This document shows positions 56,971 to 64,000 of a stretch of 64,000 nt of DNA, one piece after another. The notes beneath the pieces were generated by a model. That model did not search any database and had not been told where the DNA came from. It saw nothing but the letters and a program-made list of their open reading frames with translations. The DNA is from Acinetobacter sp. TR3 (GTDB lineage: Bacteria; Pseudomonadota; Gammaproteobacteria; Pseudomonadales; Moraxellaceae): contig NZ_CP114264.1 of the NCBI RefSeq assembly GCF_027105055.1, positions 868,001 to 932,000 on the forward strand. The letters run 5' to 3'. Every line of letters begins with the position of its first letter. Within the stretch, counting starts at the first letter, position 1. The translations under genes and the position numbers were made by a program.

Positions 56971-57885
56971 ATGAATACGATTGACATTATGAACGCCGTA
57001 GAAAAGGATAAGTCAGTGAATCCACAGCAAACAGAATTTACCTCATCTGAAGAGCAAGTTCAGCAATCTAATACTGTGTTTGTCTCTCAGTTTGAAACAG
57101 CATCATCGAATAAAAAACCAAAAGTCAGTGATGTGAAAATCAGTACTAAGGATGTCCATGTTTATTATGGTCAAACAGAGGCAATTAAAGGTATTGATAT
57201 TGATATTTATCAAAATGAAGTGATTGCGTTTATTGGGCCATCTGGTTGTGGTAAGTCGACTTTCTTGCGTACTTTAAACCGTATGAATGACACGATTGAT
57301 AGCTGTCGCGTGACTGGTAAAGTAACACTTGATAACCAAGATATTTACGATCCAAATCTTGATGTAGTGTTGCTGCGTGCTCAAGTTGGTATGGTATTCC
57401 AAAAGCCAAACCCATTTCCAAAATCAATTTTTGATAACGTTGCTTATGGTCCGAAACTACATGGTTTGGCACGTGATAAATATGACTTAGAAGAAATTGT
57501 TGAAAACAGCTTACGTAAAGCGGGTTTATGGGATGAAGTCAAAGATCGTCTAAGCCAACCAGGTACTGGTTTATCAGGTGGTCAGCAACAACGTTTATGT
57601 ATTGCACGTACTATTGCTGTTAGTCCAGAAGTGATCTTAATGGATGAGCCTTGTTCAGCGCTTGATCCGATTGCGACCGCAAAAATTGAAGAGTTGATTT
57701 CAGAACTTTCTGAACAATATACCATTGCAATCGTAACGCATTCGATGCAACAAGCTGCACGTGTATCTGATCGTACTGCATACTTCCACTTGGGTGATTT
57801 GATCGAAGTCAATTCAACTGAAAAAGTATTTACACAACCAGATCATCAATTGACTGAAGCTTATATTACGGGTCGTTTTGGTTGA
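56971..57885 (+). CDS. pstB: Phosphate ABC transporter ATPase PstB
   Basis: The 304-residue ATPase has Walker [10 protein letters not shown], the ABC signature LSGGQQQRL and Walker [14 protein letters not shown]. The first 50 residues are a variable extension before the core. I start at 56971, where GAGGAG precedes ATG by 8 nt. A TTG at 56950 would lie inside pstA. phoU is not adjacent; a terminator follows. Confidence 0.95.
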   Translation: MNTIDIMNAVEKDKSVNPQQTEFTSSEEQVQQSNTVFVSQFETASSNKKPKVSDVKISTKDVHVYYGQTEAIKGIDIDIYQNEVIAFIGPSGCGKSTFLRTLNRMNDTIDSCRVTGKVTLDNQDIYDPNLDVVLLRAQVGMVFQKPNPFPKSIFDNVAYGPKLHGLARDKYDLEEIVENSLRKAGLWDEVKDRLSQPGTGLSGGQQQRLCIARTIAVSPEVILMDEPCSALDPIATAKIEELISELSEQYTIAIVTHSMQQAARVSDRTAYFHLGDLIEVNSTEKVFTQPDHQLTEAYITGRFG

Positions 57886-57902
57886 TTCTTGCTGAATAAA
57901 TT

Positions 57903-57928
57903 AAAGAGCCTTCGGGCTCTTTTTTTTA
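57903..57928 (+). terminator. Terminator of pstSCAB
   Basis: AAAGAGCC-TTCG-GGCTCTTT is a tetraloop hairpin with a following T run. Confidence 0.95.
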
Positions 57929-58032
57929 TGAGATAGATGAAAATGAATCTATTTTGCAAAATCACTATTGAATTTTTATTCAACAGACCACATCTTAGTC
58001 GAATAAAGCCGAACTTATAGAGCACTTACTTT

Positions 58033-58995
58033 ATGTTATTCCATTTACCTAAATTTCCTGCTGAAATTCGTATTAGTCATTTAAATGCGCGTGTGAATGA
58101 ACAAAGAAAAAGAATTGCACAAACAACAGCATCTCGTTTGGAATTACTACAAATCGTTCAACAACTCGCTAAAGAAGCAAAAGTTCGTAAAAAGAATGAT
58201 CAAAAAATTTATGTGCTCGACTTTAAAGGCGATGTACAAGCATCTGCTGTCGATACCATTCGTGAAGAAATTACCCTAATCTTGGCAACTGCAAAAGCAG
58301 GGCACGATCGTGTGGTTGTACGCTTAGAAAGTCCAGGTGGCATGGTTCATGGTTATGGTCTAGCTGCTGCCCAATTGGTTCGTTTACGTGATGCCGGTTT
58401 TAACGTCACGATTTGTGTAGATAAAGTCGCTGCAAGTGGCGGTTATATGATGGCATGTATTGCCAATGAAATTATTTCTGCTCCTTTTGCTGTTGTAGGT
58501 TCAATAGGAGTGGTTGCTCAAGTTCCAAACTTCAATCGTTTATTGAAGCAACACAATGTTGATTTCGAGCTGTATACTGCGGGCGAATACAAGCGTACCG
58601 TGACGATGTTTGGTGAGAATACACCAGAAGGTAAGGCTAAGTTTGAAGAAGAGTTACAACAAACCCATGCTTTATTTAAGCACTTTGTTGAGAAATATCG
58701 TCCACAATTAGATGTTGCTAAAGTTGCAACGGGTGAACATTGGTATGGTGAAGATGCACGTGAATTGAACTTGGTCGATAAATTACAGACCTCTGATGAA
58801 TATTTGTTAAGTCTATTACCAAAACATGATGTGTATGTGATTAATACGCGTAAACGTCCAACTTTTGGTGAAAAATTAGGTTTACAAGCTGCGCAAATGG
58901 CTGAGAGTTTAATCCCAACAGTAATCGGAAAACTTGCTGATAGTTTAGTGAAGGCAAATAGTTCACTTGTGCAAATGCGTGATCCAAAATTTTAA
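58033..58995 (+). CDS. sohB: SohB-like S49 peptidase
   Basis: The 320-residue protein has the S49 features DKVAASGGYMMACIA (nucleophile serine in ASGGY) and ISAPFAVVGSIGVVAQ, with the lysine region YKRTVTMFGENTPEGKAKFEEE. N-terminal SohB residues (FPAEIRISHLN) are present, but no clear N-terminal membrane segment is seen in this frame. SohB is an inner-membrane-linked protease in enterics. Location is therefore uncertain; the family call is firm. Confidence 0.88.
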   Translation: MLFHLPKFPAEIRISHLNARVNEQRKRIAQTTASRLELLQIVQQLAKEAKVRKKNDQKIYVLDFKGDVQASAVDTIREEITLILATAKAGHDRVVVRLESPGGMVHGYGLAAAQLVRLRDAGFNVTICVDKVAASGGYMMACIANEIISAPFAVVGSIGVVAQVPNFNRLLKQHNVDFELYTAGEYKRTVTMFGENTPEGKAKFEEELQQTHALFKHFVEKYRPQLDVAKVATGEHWYGEDARELNLVDKLQTSDEYLLSLLPKHDVYVINTRKRPTFGEKLGLQAAQMAESLIPTVIGKLADSLVKANSSLVQMRDPKF

Positions 58996-59021
58996 TTAGA
59001 TTTTATGTTGCGTATTTTGAT

Positions 59022-59050
59022 AAACCAGTCTATTTAGGCTGGTTTATTTT
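59022..59050 (+). terminator. Terminator of sohB
   Basis: AAACCAGTCTA pairs with TAGGCTGGTTT (one T-G wobble) and T-rich sequence follows. Confidence 0.82.
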
Positions 59051-59240
59051 ATTTAGAGATTGATCATGAAATTCAATCCTAAGAATATATAAATAATCAG
59101 CTATATAAAAACCACAAAAGTTGTTTTAGGAAAGATTGTTGTTATCTCGATCATTTGTTATTTTAACCATTAGGTTAATTCTTTAACTAATTAGTATTCA
59201 ATAAATACATAAAAAATAATTGATAAGAGAGTATAAAAAA

Positions 59241-61418
59241 ATGACACGAGTTGTTGTCTCATCTAAGAAGAATTTGCATGTTTTACAAGATGCACAAATG
59301 AAAAGTATTATTTTGGATCAGCCCTCAATTGTACAAATTGGTGTAAATCAGGCGGATATTAAATCAATTATCAAGCAAGGTAATGATCTGGTTATTACAT
59401 TAAAAAATGGTGAGAAAATCATTATTAGTGACTTTTACAAGGATACCAATCAGACTGAACATACACTTGCAACTCCAAATGAAGATGGCAGTTATGCAAT
59501 TGCTCAATTTGATGATTCAGGACGATTTATGCGTTATATGCCTGCAACTCAATTGTCTCAATTTATCGATACTGAAATGCCGACTCAAACTATTAAAACA
59601 GAGAGCGGGGTAGATGATTTAGGTATTAGTAAGTCACAATTATTGAAAGTCGGTTTAGTTGCTTTAGCAGCAGAAGGCGTGTACTTATGGGCCGTTAAAG
59701 ATGATGAGGATCAGTCTAATCAGAATCATTCTATTGATATCACTCCGCCAATTGATCCAACCGCAACATTAGCTACTGATACGCAAACTATTACAGGGAA
59801 AACGGAAGCGGGTGCAAAAATTGAAATTAAAGATACGACAGGAAAAGTAATCGCAACCTCACACGCCGATCAGCAAGGTAATTATACAATTAAGCTTGAT
59901 CAACCTTTAGTGAATAATAGCAAAGTAACGGTGATTGCAATTGATGCTGCTGGTAATTCATCTAAAGCAATTGCAGTGATGGGTAATAAAGATACGATTG
60001 CGCCAGAAGCGCCAAGTGCTCAATTAAATGTAGATGGGACGATTGTCTCAGGTAAGACAGAAGCGAATGCTAAAGTATCTATTTATGATGCAGATGGAAA
60101 ATTATTAGGCTCTGTTAATGCAAATAGCTCAGGATTGTATTCCATTAAACTTTCATCACCCTTAACAAGTGATAAAGGGGGAACAGTTATTGCTGAAGAT
60201 GCCGCAGGAAATAAGTCTACGCCGTCTAAGGTGATTGCGGGAAAAGATACTTTAGCTCCTGATCAACCATTAGTAGAAGTGAATAAAGATGGGGCTTCAA
60301 TTTTAGGTCGAGCTGAAGCAAATACAAAAGTACAAATTAAAGATTCAGATGGAAAAATTATAGCAAGTGGTATTACAGATTCACAAGGCAAATTCAACAT
60401 TACACTTTCGCCAGCTTTGACAGCAATGCAAAAAGCAACTGTTGTGCTTGAAGATGCGGCAGGAAATCAGTCTAAGCCATTAGAAATTAGTGCAGGTAAA
60501 GACACTATTGCACCTGAAAAAGCAGTAGCACAATTAAATGCTGCAGGTGATTCACTGACGGGCACAGCTGAAGCAAATGCTAAAATTCAAATTAAAGATT
60601 CAAGTGGTAAATTAATTGGAAGTGGAGTTGTTGATGCACAGGGTAAATTTACGATTGCTATTTCACCTGAACTAACCGATCAAAAAACAGCAAAAGTATA
60701 TGTGATTGACTCGGCTGGTAATTTATCGGATGCAACGGGTATCGTTGGGACAAAGGATATTACTCCTCCCACTAAGCCTATAATTCCAAAATTAACTGAT
60801 GATGTTGGTGATGTTAAAGGTTCTATTAATGCAGGTGGTACAACGGATGATGCTAGACCAACCTTTTCTGGGGCAGCGAATTCAGCAGAATCTAAGGCTT
60901 TGTTAACGATTTATGATAATGGGCAAGCAATAGGAGTCGTGACAGTTGCCAGTAACGGAAGTTGGGTTTTTAATCCAAATCATGATCTAGCATTAGGTCT
61001 GCATAAAATTACATTGACTCAGACGGATGCCGCTGGGAATACTAGTGAAATGAGTGATGTATTTAGTTTTACGATCGTTTCTCCAACGACGATCTTGGCA
61101 TTGCTGCAAAGTGAAAATATTGACATTAATTTGAGTCATGCTTCGCTCGTAGATCAAATTGATTTAAGTTCGTTAGAAACGAAACAAATAGCTGTTACGC
61201 CATTACCCTCAGTCGAAAAAGTTTCATTAAATGATATATTAGTTTCGTCAAATCAACATGATAACCAACTTGATGAGGTATTAAACCAGTTTGCTTCCAC
61301 ATCATCTACATCTACCAACGATGTCGTGGATAAGAGTTTAATAGGTTCTGATTTTATTCCAATCATTAAACCAGAGATTTTTGATCAATTCGATATATTG
61401 CAACACGCGATCATTTAA
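59241..61418 (+). CDS. Bap-like repeat surface protein (BLP2 type)
   Basis: The N-terminal approximately 110 residues (RVVVSSKKNLHVLQD, then QPSIVQIGVNQADIKSII and LKNGEKIIISDFY) form a BapA prefix-like domain. A hydrophobic stretch follows (about residues 135-155). Four Ig-like repeats of about 85 residues start near residues 175, 258, 343 and 428, each ending in a D(T/I)-x-P-P/A-type linker, then one larger Ig-like module (TDDARPTFSGAANS). The last approximately 110 residues are Ser/Asp-rich. At 725 residues it matches the short Acinetobacter Bap-like protein BLP2. No Sec signal is seen. The start at 59241 has AGAGAG upstream. Confidence 0.82.
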   Translation: MTRVVVSSKKNLHVLQDAQMKSIILDQPSIVQIGVNQADIKSIIKQGNDLVITLKNGEKIIISDFYKDTNQTEHTLATPNEDGSYAIAQFDDSGRFMRYMPATQLSQFIDTEMPTQTIKTESGVDDLGISKSQLLKVGLVALAAEGVYLWAVKDDEDQSNQNHSIDITPPIDPTATLATDTQTITGKTEAGAKIEIKDTTGKVIATSHADQQGNYTIKLDQPLVNNSKVTVIAIDAAGNSSKAIAVMGNKDTIAPEAPSAQLNVDGTIVSGKTEANAKVSIYDADGKLLGSVNANSSGLYSIKLSSPLTSDKGGTVIAEDAAGNKSTPSKVIAGKDTLAPDQPLVEVNKDGASILGRAEANTKVQIKDSDGKIIASGITDSQGKFNITLSPALTAMQKATVVLEDAAGNQSKPLEISAGKDTIAPEKAVAQLNAAGDSLTGTAEANAKIQIKDSSGKLIGSGVVDAQGKFTIAISPELTDQKTAKVYVIDSAGNLSDATGIVGTKDITPPTKPIIPKLTDDVGDVKGSINAGGTTDDARPTFSGAANSAESKALLTIYDNGQAIGVVTVASNGSWVFNPNHDLALGLHKITLTQTDAAGNTSEMSDVFSFTIVSPTTILALLQSENIDINLSHASLVDQIDLSSLETKQIAVTPLPSVEKVSLNDILVSSNQHDNQLDEVLNQFASTSSTSTNDVVDKSLIGSDFIPIIKPEIFDQFDILQHAII

Positions 61419-61434
61419 ATTGGAATTTTTAAAT

Positions 61435-61462
61435 AAAACGCTTATTTATCGATAAGCGTTTT
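61435..61462. terminator. Bidirectional terminator after BLP2-like gene
   Basis: AAAACGCTTAT pairs with ATAAGCGTTTT. It overlaps the stop codon of the convergent DUF2238 gene. Confidence 0.85.
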
Positions 61463-62080
61463 ATTTTTGTAGAGTTGAATCATCCCCATAACAATCGCAC
61501 CAAGCGTAGCAAGAAACATATCTTTGTGAGCATCCCATTGATCGCCTTGTTGTCCATTGTAATTCTCAGCATCTTCTGGAGATAAACCCATCGCAATCCA
61601 CCATTCAATCAATTCATAAAATAAGCTACTTGCCATGACAAATTGAATCACCAATAAAAATAGAGAGAATGGTTTTACCTTGGGTAACCATACTTGAAAA
61701 CATCGATAAAAAAATGGGTACAGCAACAAGCCATAAGCAAAATGCACAAATCGATCATACATATTACGTGACCAGCCCATACTTTGATTTAGGTCGAAGT
61801 GAAAAAGTGTATTGATCCAATCGTTATAAGGAACATAAGAATATAGGTAATGTGCACCAATAATATGAATAAAAAGGAAGGCGAGATAGAGACAGAAACT
61901 ATAAAAATTGATGCCAATCTTTTTCAGTGTAACTAACAGGGCAATCAGCATCAGAACAGTACCTGCTTGATGCAATAAATAGGATTCAAACTCTAAAGGT
62001 TGAATACTTGCGATTATGACACTCAGTACAATGCTAGCTAAAGCGAGGTAGTGTTTTAAATTCAGTTGTTTTTCGATCAT
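61442..62080 (-). CDS. DUF2238 (YjdF-like) membrane protein
   Basis: The 212-residue protein has six predicted membrane segments and the conserved block MYDRFVHFAYGLLLYPFFYRC, then FYELIEWWIAMGLSPEDAENYNGQQGDQWDAHKDM, characteristic of DUF2238. Function is unknown. It is followed downstream by the end of the BLP2-like gene and preceded by a small lipoprotein gene on the same strand. Confidence 0.88.
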   Translation of the reverse strand: MIEKQLNLKHYLALASIVLSVIIASIQPLEFESYLLHQAGTVLMLIALLVTLKKIGINFYSFCLYLAFLFIHIIGAHYLYSYVPYNDWINTLFHFDLNQSMGWSRNMYDRFVHFAYGLLLYPFFYRCFQVWLPKVKPFSLFLLVIQFVMASSLFYELIEWWIAMGLSPEDAENYNGQQGDQWDAHKDMFLATLGAIVMGMIQLYKNKTLIDK

Positions 62081-62118
62081 GCCATATCCAAAATGAATTA
62101 AGGCAAATGAGATTTACC

Positions 62119-62469
62119 TTACTTGGTCGCGTTTATGTCAATTGGTTCTTCTACTGTAGAGATACCACCAAGTGCCTGACAAGCTTGTTTATATAATTGA
62201 TATTTTTGTTGTACAACCTCATCTAGTGGGATGTCAAAAAGGTCTTCTCCATTTTTATATTGTTCAATATAAGTTGAAGCTTTTTCCTTGTTTGCTGCAA
62301 GCGTTTGTTGATAAAAATTGGACATTGAAGAGGGGGCAAGCTGATTTGCTTCAATGTTTTTGCATTGGAAAGCTTGTAAGATTTTCTCAGCACGTTTGAC
62401 TTCACTGGATTTGCCAAAAACACATCCAGTTAAACAGATTGCGAGCACAAACGAGAAAAAAAGCTTCAT
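62119..62469 (-). CDS. Small predicted lipoprotein
   Basis: The 116-residue protein has a signal peptide and lipobox (LTGC, Cys16), so it is probably a lipoprotein. The rest is mainly helical and charged (VKRAEKILQAFQCKNIEANQ). I do not recognise the family. It lies 38 bp upstream of the DUF2238 gene in the same direction and may share its transcript. Confidence 0.75.
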   Translation of the reverse strand: MKLFFSFVLAICLTGCVFGKSSEVKRAEKILQAFQCKNIEANQLAPSSMSNFYQQTLAANKEKASTYIEQYKNGEDLFDIPLDEVVQQKYQLYKQACQALGGISTVEEPIDINATK

Positions 62470-62611
62470 GATAAATAAGGTAAAATTTGAGTTATTGTAT
62501 TATTGTATATTAAATTAATTTAATAAATTAATTCTTAATGTCCAACACAAAAAAATTAAGTAATTTTTAATAATTTATTTTTGTTTTAAAAAAATAAATA
62601 ATCTGAGAATC

Positions 62612-63220
62612 ATGATGTACATAAGAAAAGCAGAGAAAAAAGACGTATATGATTGTGTTCCATTGATCTATAGTGCGGGCGTGCCTCTATTTGATTACAT
62701 TTATCGGCATGAACAAATTACGGCGGAGCATTTTATTCACAAAGAGTTTTTGTCTGAATATGGGTATACCAGCTATAACTTGCATTGGGTTGTTGAGCAC
62801 CAGGGGAAAGTGATTGCTGTCGTGGCATGCTATGCAACAAAAGATTTGTCTCGTATGGATAATGGAACCATTAAAAATATTTTAAAGATGTATAAATTTC
62901 GGTTTCCTCGTGTGTTTATGCGAGCACTAAATTCTAGTTCAGTGGTAACAAAACCCAGTGAGACGAGCTTACATGTGGCAAATTTTGGTGTGCATCCAAA
63001 TTATCGTAGTAAAGGAATCGGCACTCAATTATTACAACATCTTAAAATGCATGCCATTGAACAAGGATATTCTGGGTTGTCTTTAGATGTTTCTAAAGCA
63101 AATCCAAAAGGGCAAAGCTTATATGAGCGAATCGGTTTTAAGGTTGTAGAGGAAACAGCTTTTAAGGATGAAAACACTCAAAGAATGCCAAATGGTAGAC
63201 GGATGGAATGGTATTTCTAA
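62612..63220 (+). CDS. GNAT-family N-acetyltransferase
   Basis: The 202-residue protein has the acetyl-CoA binding motif A in VHPNYRSKGIGTQLLQHLKMHAI and motif B in SKANPKGQSLYERIGFKVV. The acceptor is unknown. The start codon is at 62612 or the next codon (ATGATG). It stands alone. Confidence 0.88.
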   Translation: MMYIRKAEKKDVYDCVPLIYSAGVPLFDYIYRHEQITAEHFIHKEFLSEYGYTSYNLHWVVEHQGKVIAVVACYATKDLSRMDNGTIKNILKMYKFRFPRVFMRALNSSSVVTKPSETSLHVANFGVHPNYRSKGIGTQLLQHLKMHAIEQGYSGLSLDVSKANPKGQSLYERIGFKVVEETAFKDENTQRMPNGRRMEWYF

Positions 63221-63299
63221 CACGATCTAGAATATGAATATTTATAACAACTACGATTTCACGTTATGCTATGCATGAGCATCATCAATCCAAATTCTT

Positions 63300-63704
63300 A
63301 TGCGAGTTTTAAACATTATTTTATATGTCTTGCTAATCTGTTGCTCTTGTTTGGCAAGTGCCAAAGATTATGATTTTTTTGCAGAAGATCATGATGCAAT
63401 GGAAAGTATGTTTGATGCTGCTTATCCCCAAATTAAAACAGATTATTCAATCTTGCATAATCTGTTTTTCCAAGATGATCGTTGGCGTGTTTATAACTAT
63501 ACCGCTTACCAAACCAATCAATTTAATCAAAAGATGTTAACGGGAGATACAAGCAATCTCTCTTTAGATGATTTTTCGATTTCACTTGGATACGGTATGG
63601 TGTATCAATTGAATAAGAATAATCGGATTGGTTACGAATATCTTTCCAGTTTTCCATTTGATCGGGGGCAATTAATTCGATTATTTTGGTTGCGCATTTT
63701 TTAA
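63300..63704 (+). CDS. Hypothetical exported protein (134 aa)
   Basis: A signal peptide (about residues 1-21, ending SCLASA) precedes an aromatic-rich mature part (DYDFFAEDHDAMESMFDAAYPQ) and a C-terminal segment with alternating residues ending in F (GYEYLSSFPFDRGQLIRLFWLRIF). The end resembles an outer membrane strand, but the protein is small for a barrel. I do not recognise the family. It converges with rsmD and overlaps it by 4 bp. Confidence 0.65.
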   Translation: MRVLNIILYVLLICCSCLASAKDYDFFAEDHDAMESMFDAAYPQIKTDYSILHNLFFQDDRWRVYNYTAYQTNQFNQKMLTGDTSNLSLDDFSISLGYGMVYQLNKNNRIGYEYLSSFPFDRGQLIRLFWLRIF

Positions 63705-64000
63705 GATTTTTTCTGGTACAAACCCGCTCTGACAATTCCTGCTTTGGTTTCTTTAATTTTTTGCCAACTAGATGGAAGTTTTAATTGAGATAATTCTCGA
63801 TCTGCTTCTACATAAATAAAGGCATTTTCCGTAATAATTGGATCAGCTAATTCAGCAAGTTCTTCCCATAATGCTAGGTCGTATGGGGGATCTAAAAAAA
63901 CAACATCAAAATGAGTGTTTAATTTCTTTAATGCTTGTTGTGCAGTGAGTGTCAGGAGCTGACAATTGTCTGCTTTTAGCAACTGAATGTTTTCTTTTAA
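63701..64000 (-). CDS. rsmD: 16S rRNA (guanine-966-N2)-methyltransferase RsmD (5' end outside window)
   Basis: The open frame continues past the right edge (codons LKENIQ before LLKADN), so the N-terminal half is cut off. FDVVFLDPPYDLALWEELAEL holds the DPPY catalytic motif of N2-guanine methyltransferases, and the end VEADRELSQLKLPSSWQ fits RsmD. It methylates G966 of 16S rRNA. It should not be started at the internal TTG near 63982. Confidence 0.9.
   Translation of the reverse strand, partial: LKENIQLLKADNCQLLTLTAQQALKKLNTHFDVVFLDPPYDLALWEELAELADPIITENAFIYVEADRELSQLKLPSSWQKIKETKAGIVRAGLYQKKS

Overview
The window is low-GC gammaproteobacterial chromosome and almost certainly Acinetobacter. 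Markers are the paired monomeric and dimeric isocitrate dehydrogenases, the dat-ddc 1,3-diaminopropane genes, a Bap-like surface protein of the BLP2 type, a FabR/DesT-like regulator divergent from a ferredoxin reductase and desaturase, and a type I-F CRISPR-Cas locus whose 28-nt repeat is of the Acinetobacter kind. No rRNA or tRNA gene was seen. Both ends are cut: a nitronate monooxygenase gene on the left and rsmD on the right.

Layout. 1-9.4 kb: housekeeping genes mostly on the minus strand (nitronate monooxygenase, VIT family, photolyase, SlyD-like FKBP, NDH-2, PBP5/6 carboxypeptidase), then an M61 peptidase and a transthyretin-like hydrolase. 9.4-22.8 kb: monomeric IDH behind two 93-nt imperfect direct repeats in its leader, a DUF2971 gene, RluE, dimeric IDH, PhzF, an M16 peptidase, DUF3144, CYTH-CHAD and Mpo1-like genes. 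22.9-33.8 kb: cas1, a DUF2188 gene, cas2-3, csy1-csy2-csy3-csy4, a leader with a consensus IHF site, and an array of 38 repeats and 37 spacers. 34-48.5 kb: GlyGly-CTERM trypsin-like protease, thiE, hemL, rluA-like, rapA, dps, AI-2E transporter, fabR/desaturase cluster, a second TetR with divergent hotdog gene, and a RAYT transposase with REP palindromes. 48.5-64 kb: SIMPL protein, dat-ddc, a Pho-box-controlled pstSCAB operon, sohB, BLP2-like adhesin, small membrane and lipoproteins, GNAT, rsmD.

Main discovery candidate. Between cas1 and cas2-3 there is a compact guide-like element (24161-24224): a degenerate repeat end that keeps the full 8-nt crRNA 5' handle, a 26-nt guide (exactly one 6-nt Cas7 segment shorter than the array's 32), and a degenerate repeat with an intact Cas6f hairpin. 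The first 18 guide positions match a site at 23821-23838 at 15 of 18 positions. That site is flanked by the type I-F PAM (CC on the target-matching strand), and two of the three mismatches fall at positions 6 and 12, the flipped-out positions of type I Cascade. The site abuts the -35 box of a good promoter that drives the DUF2188 gene. This is the organisation of a CRISPR-regulated toxin-antitoxin (CreTA) or cas-regulating guide (CreR), with the DUF2188 protein as candidate CreT.

Other signals worth follow-up are an orphan repeat resembling the other Acinetobacter I-F repeat class (37579-37608), the tandem structured repeats before monomeric icd, a RAYT gene carrying a REP inside its own coding sequence, and palindromic operator candidates at three divergent or upstream regions.
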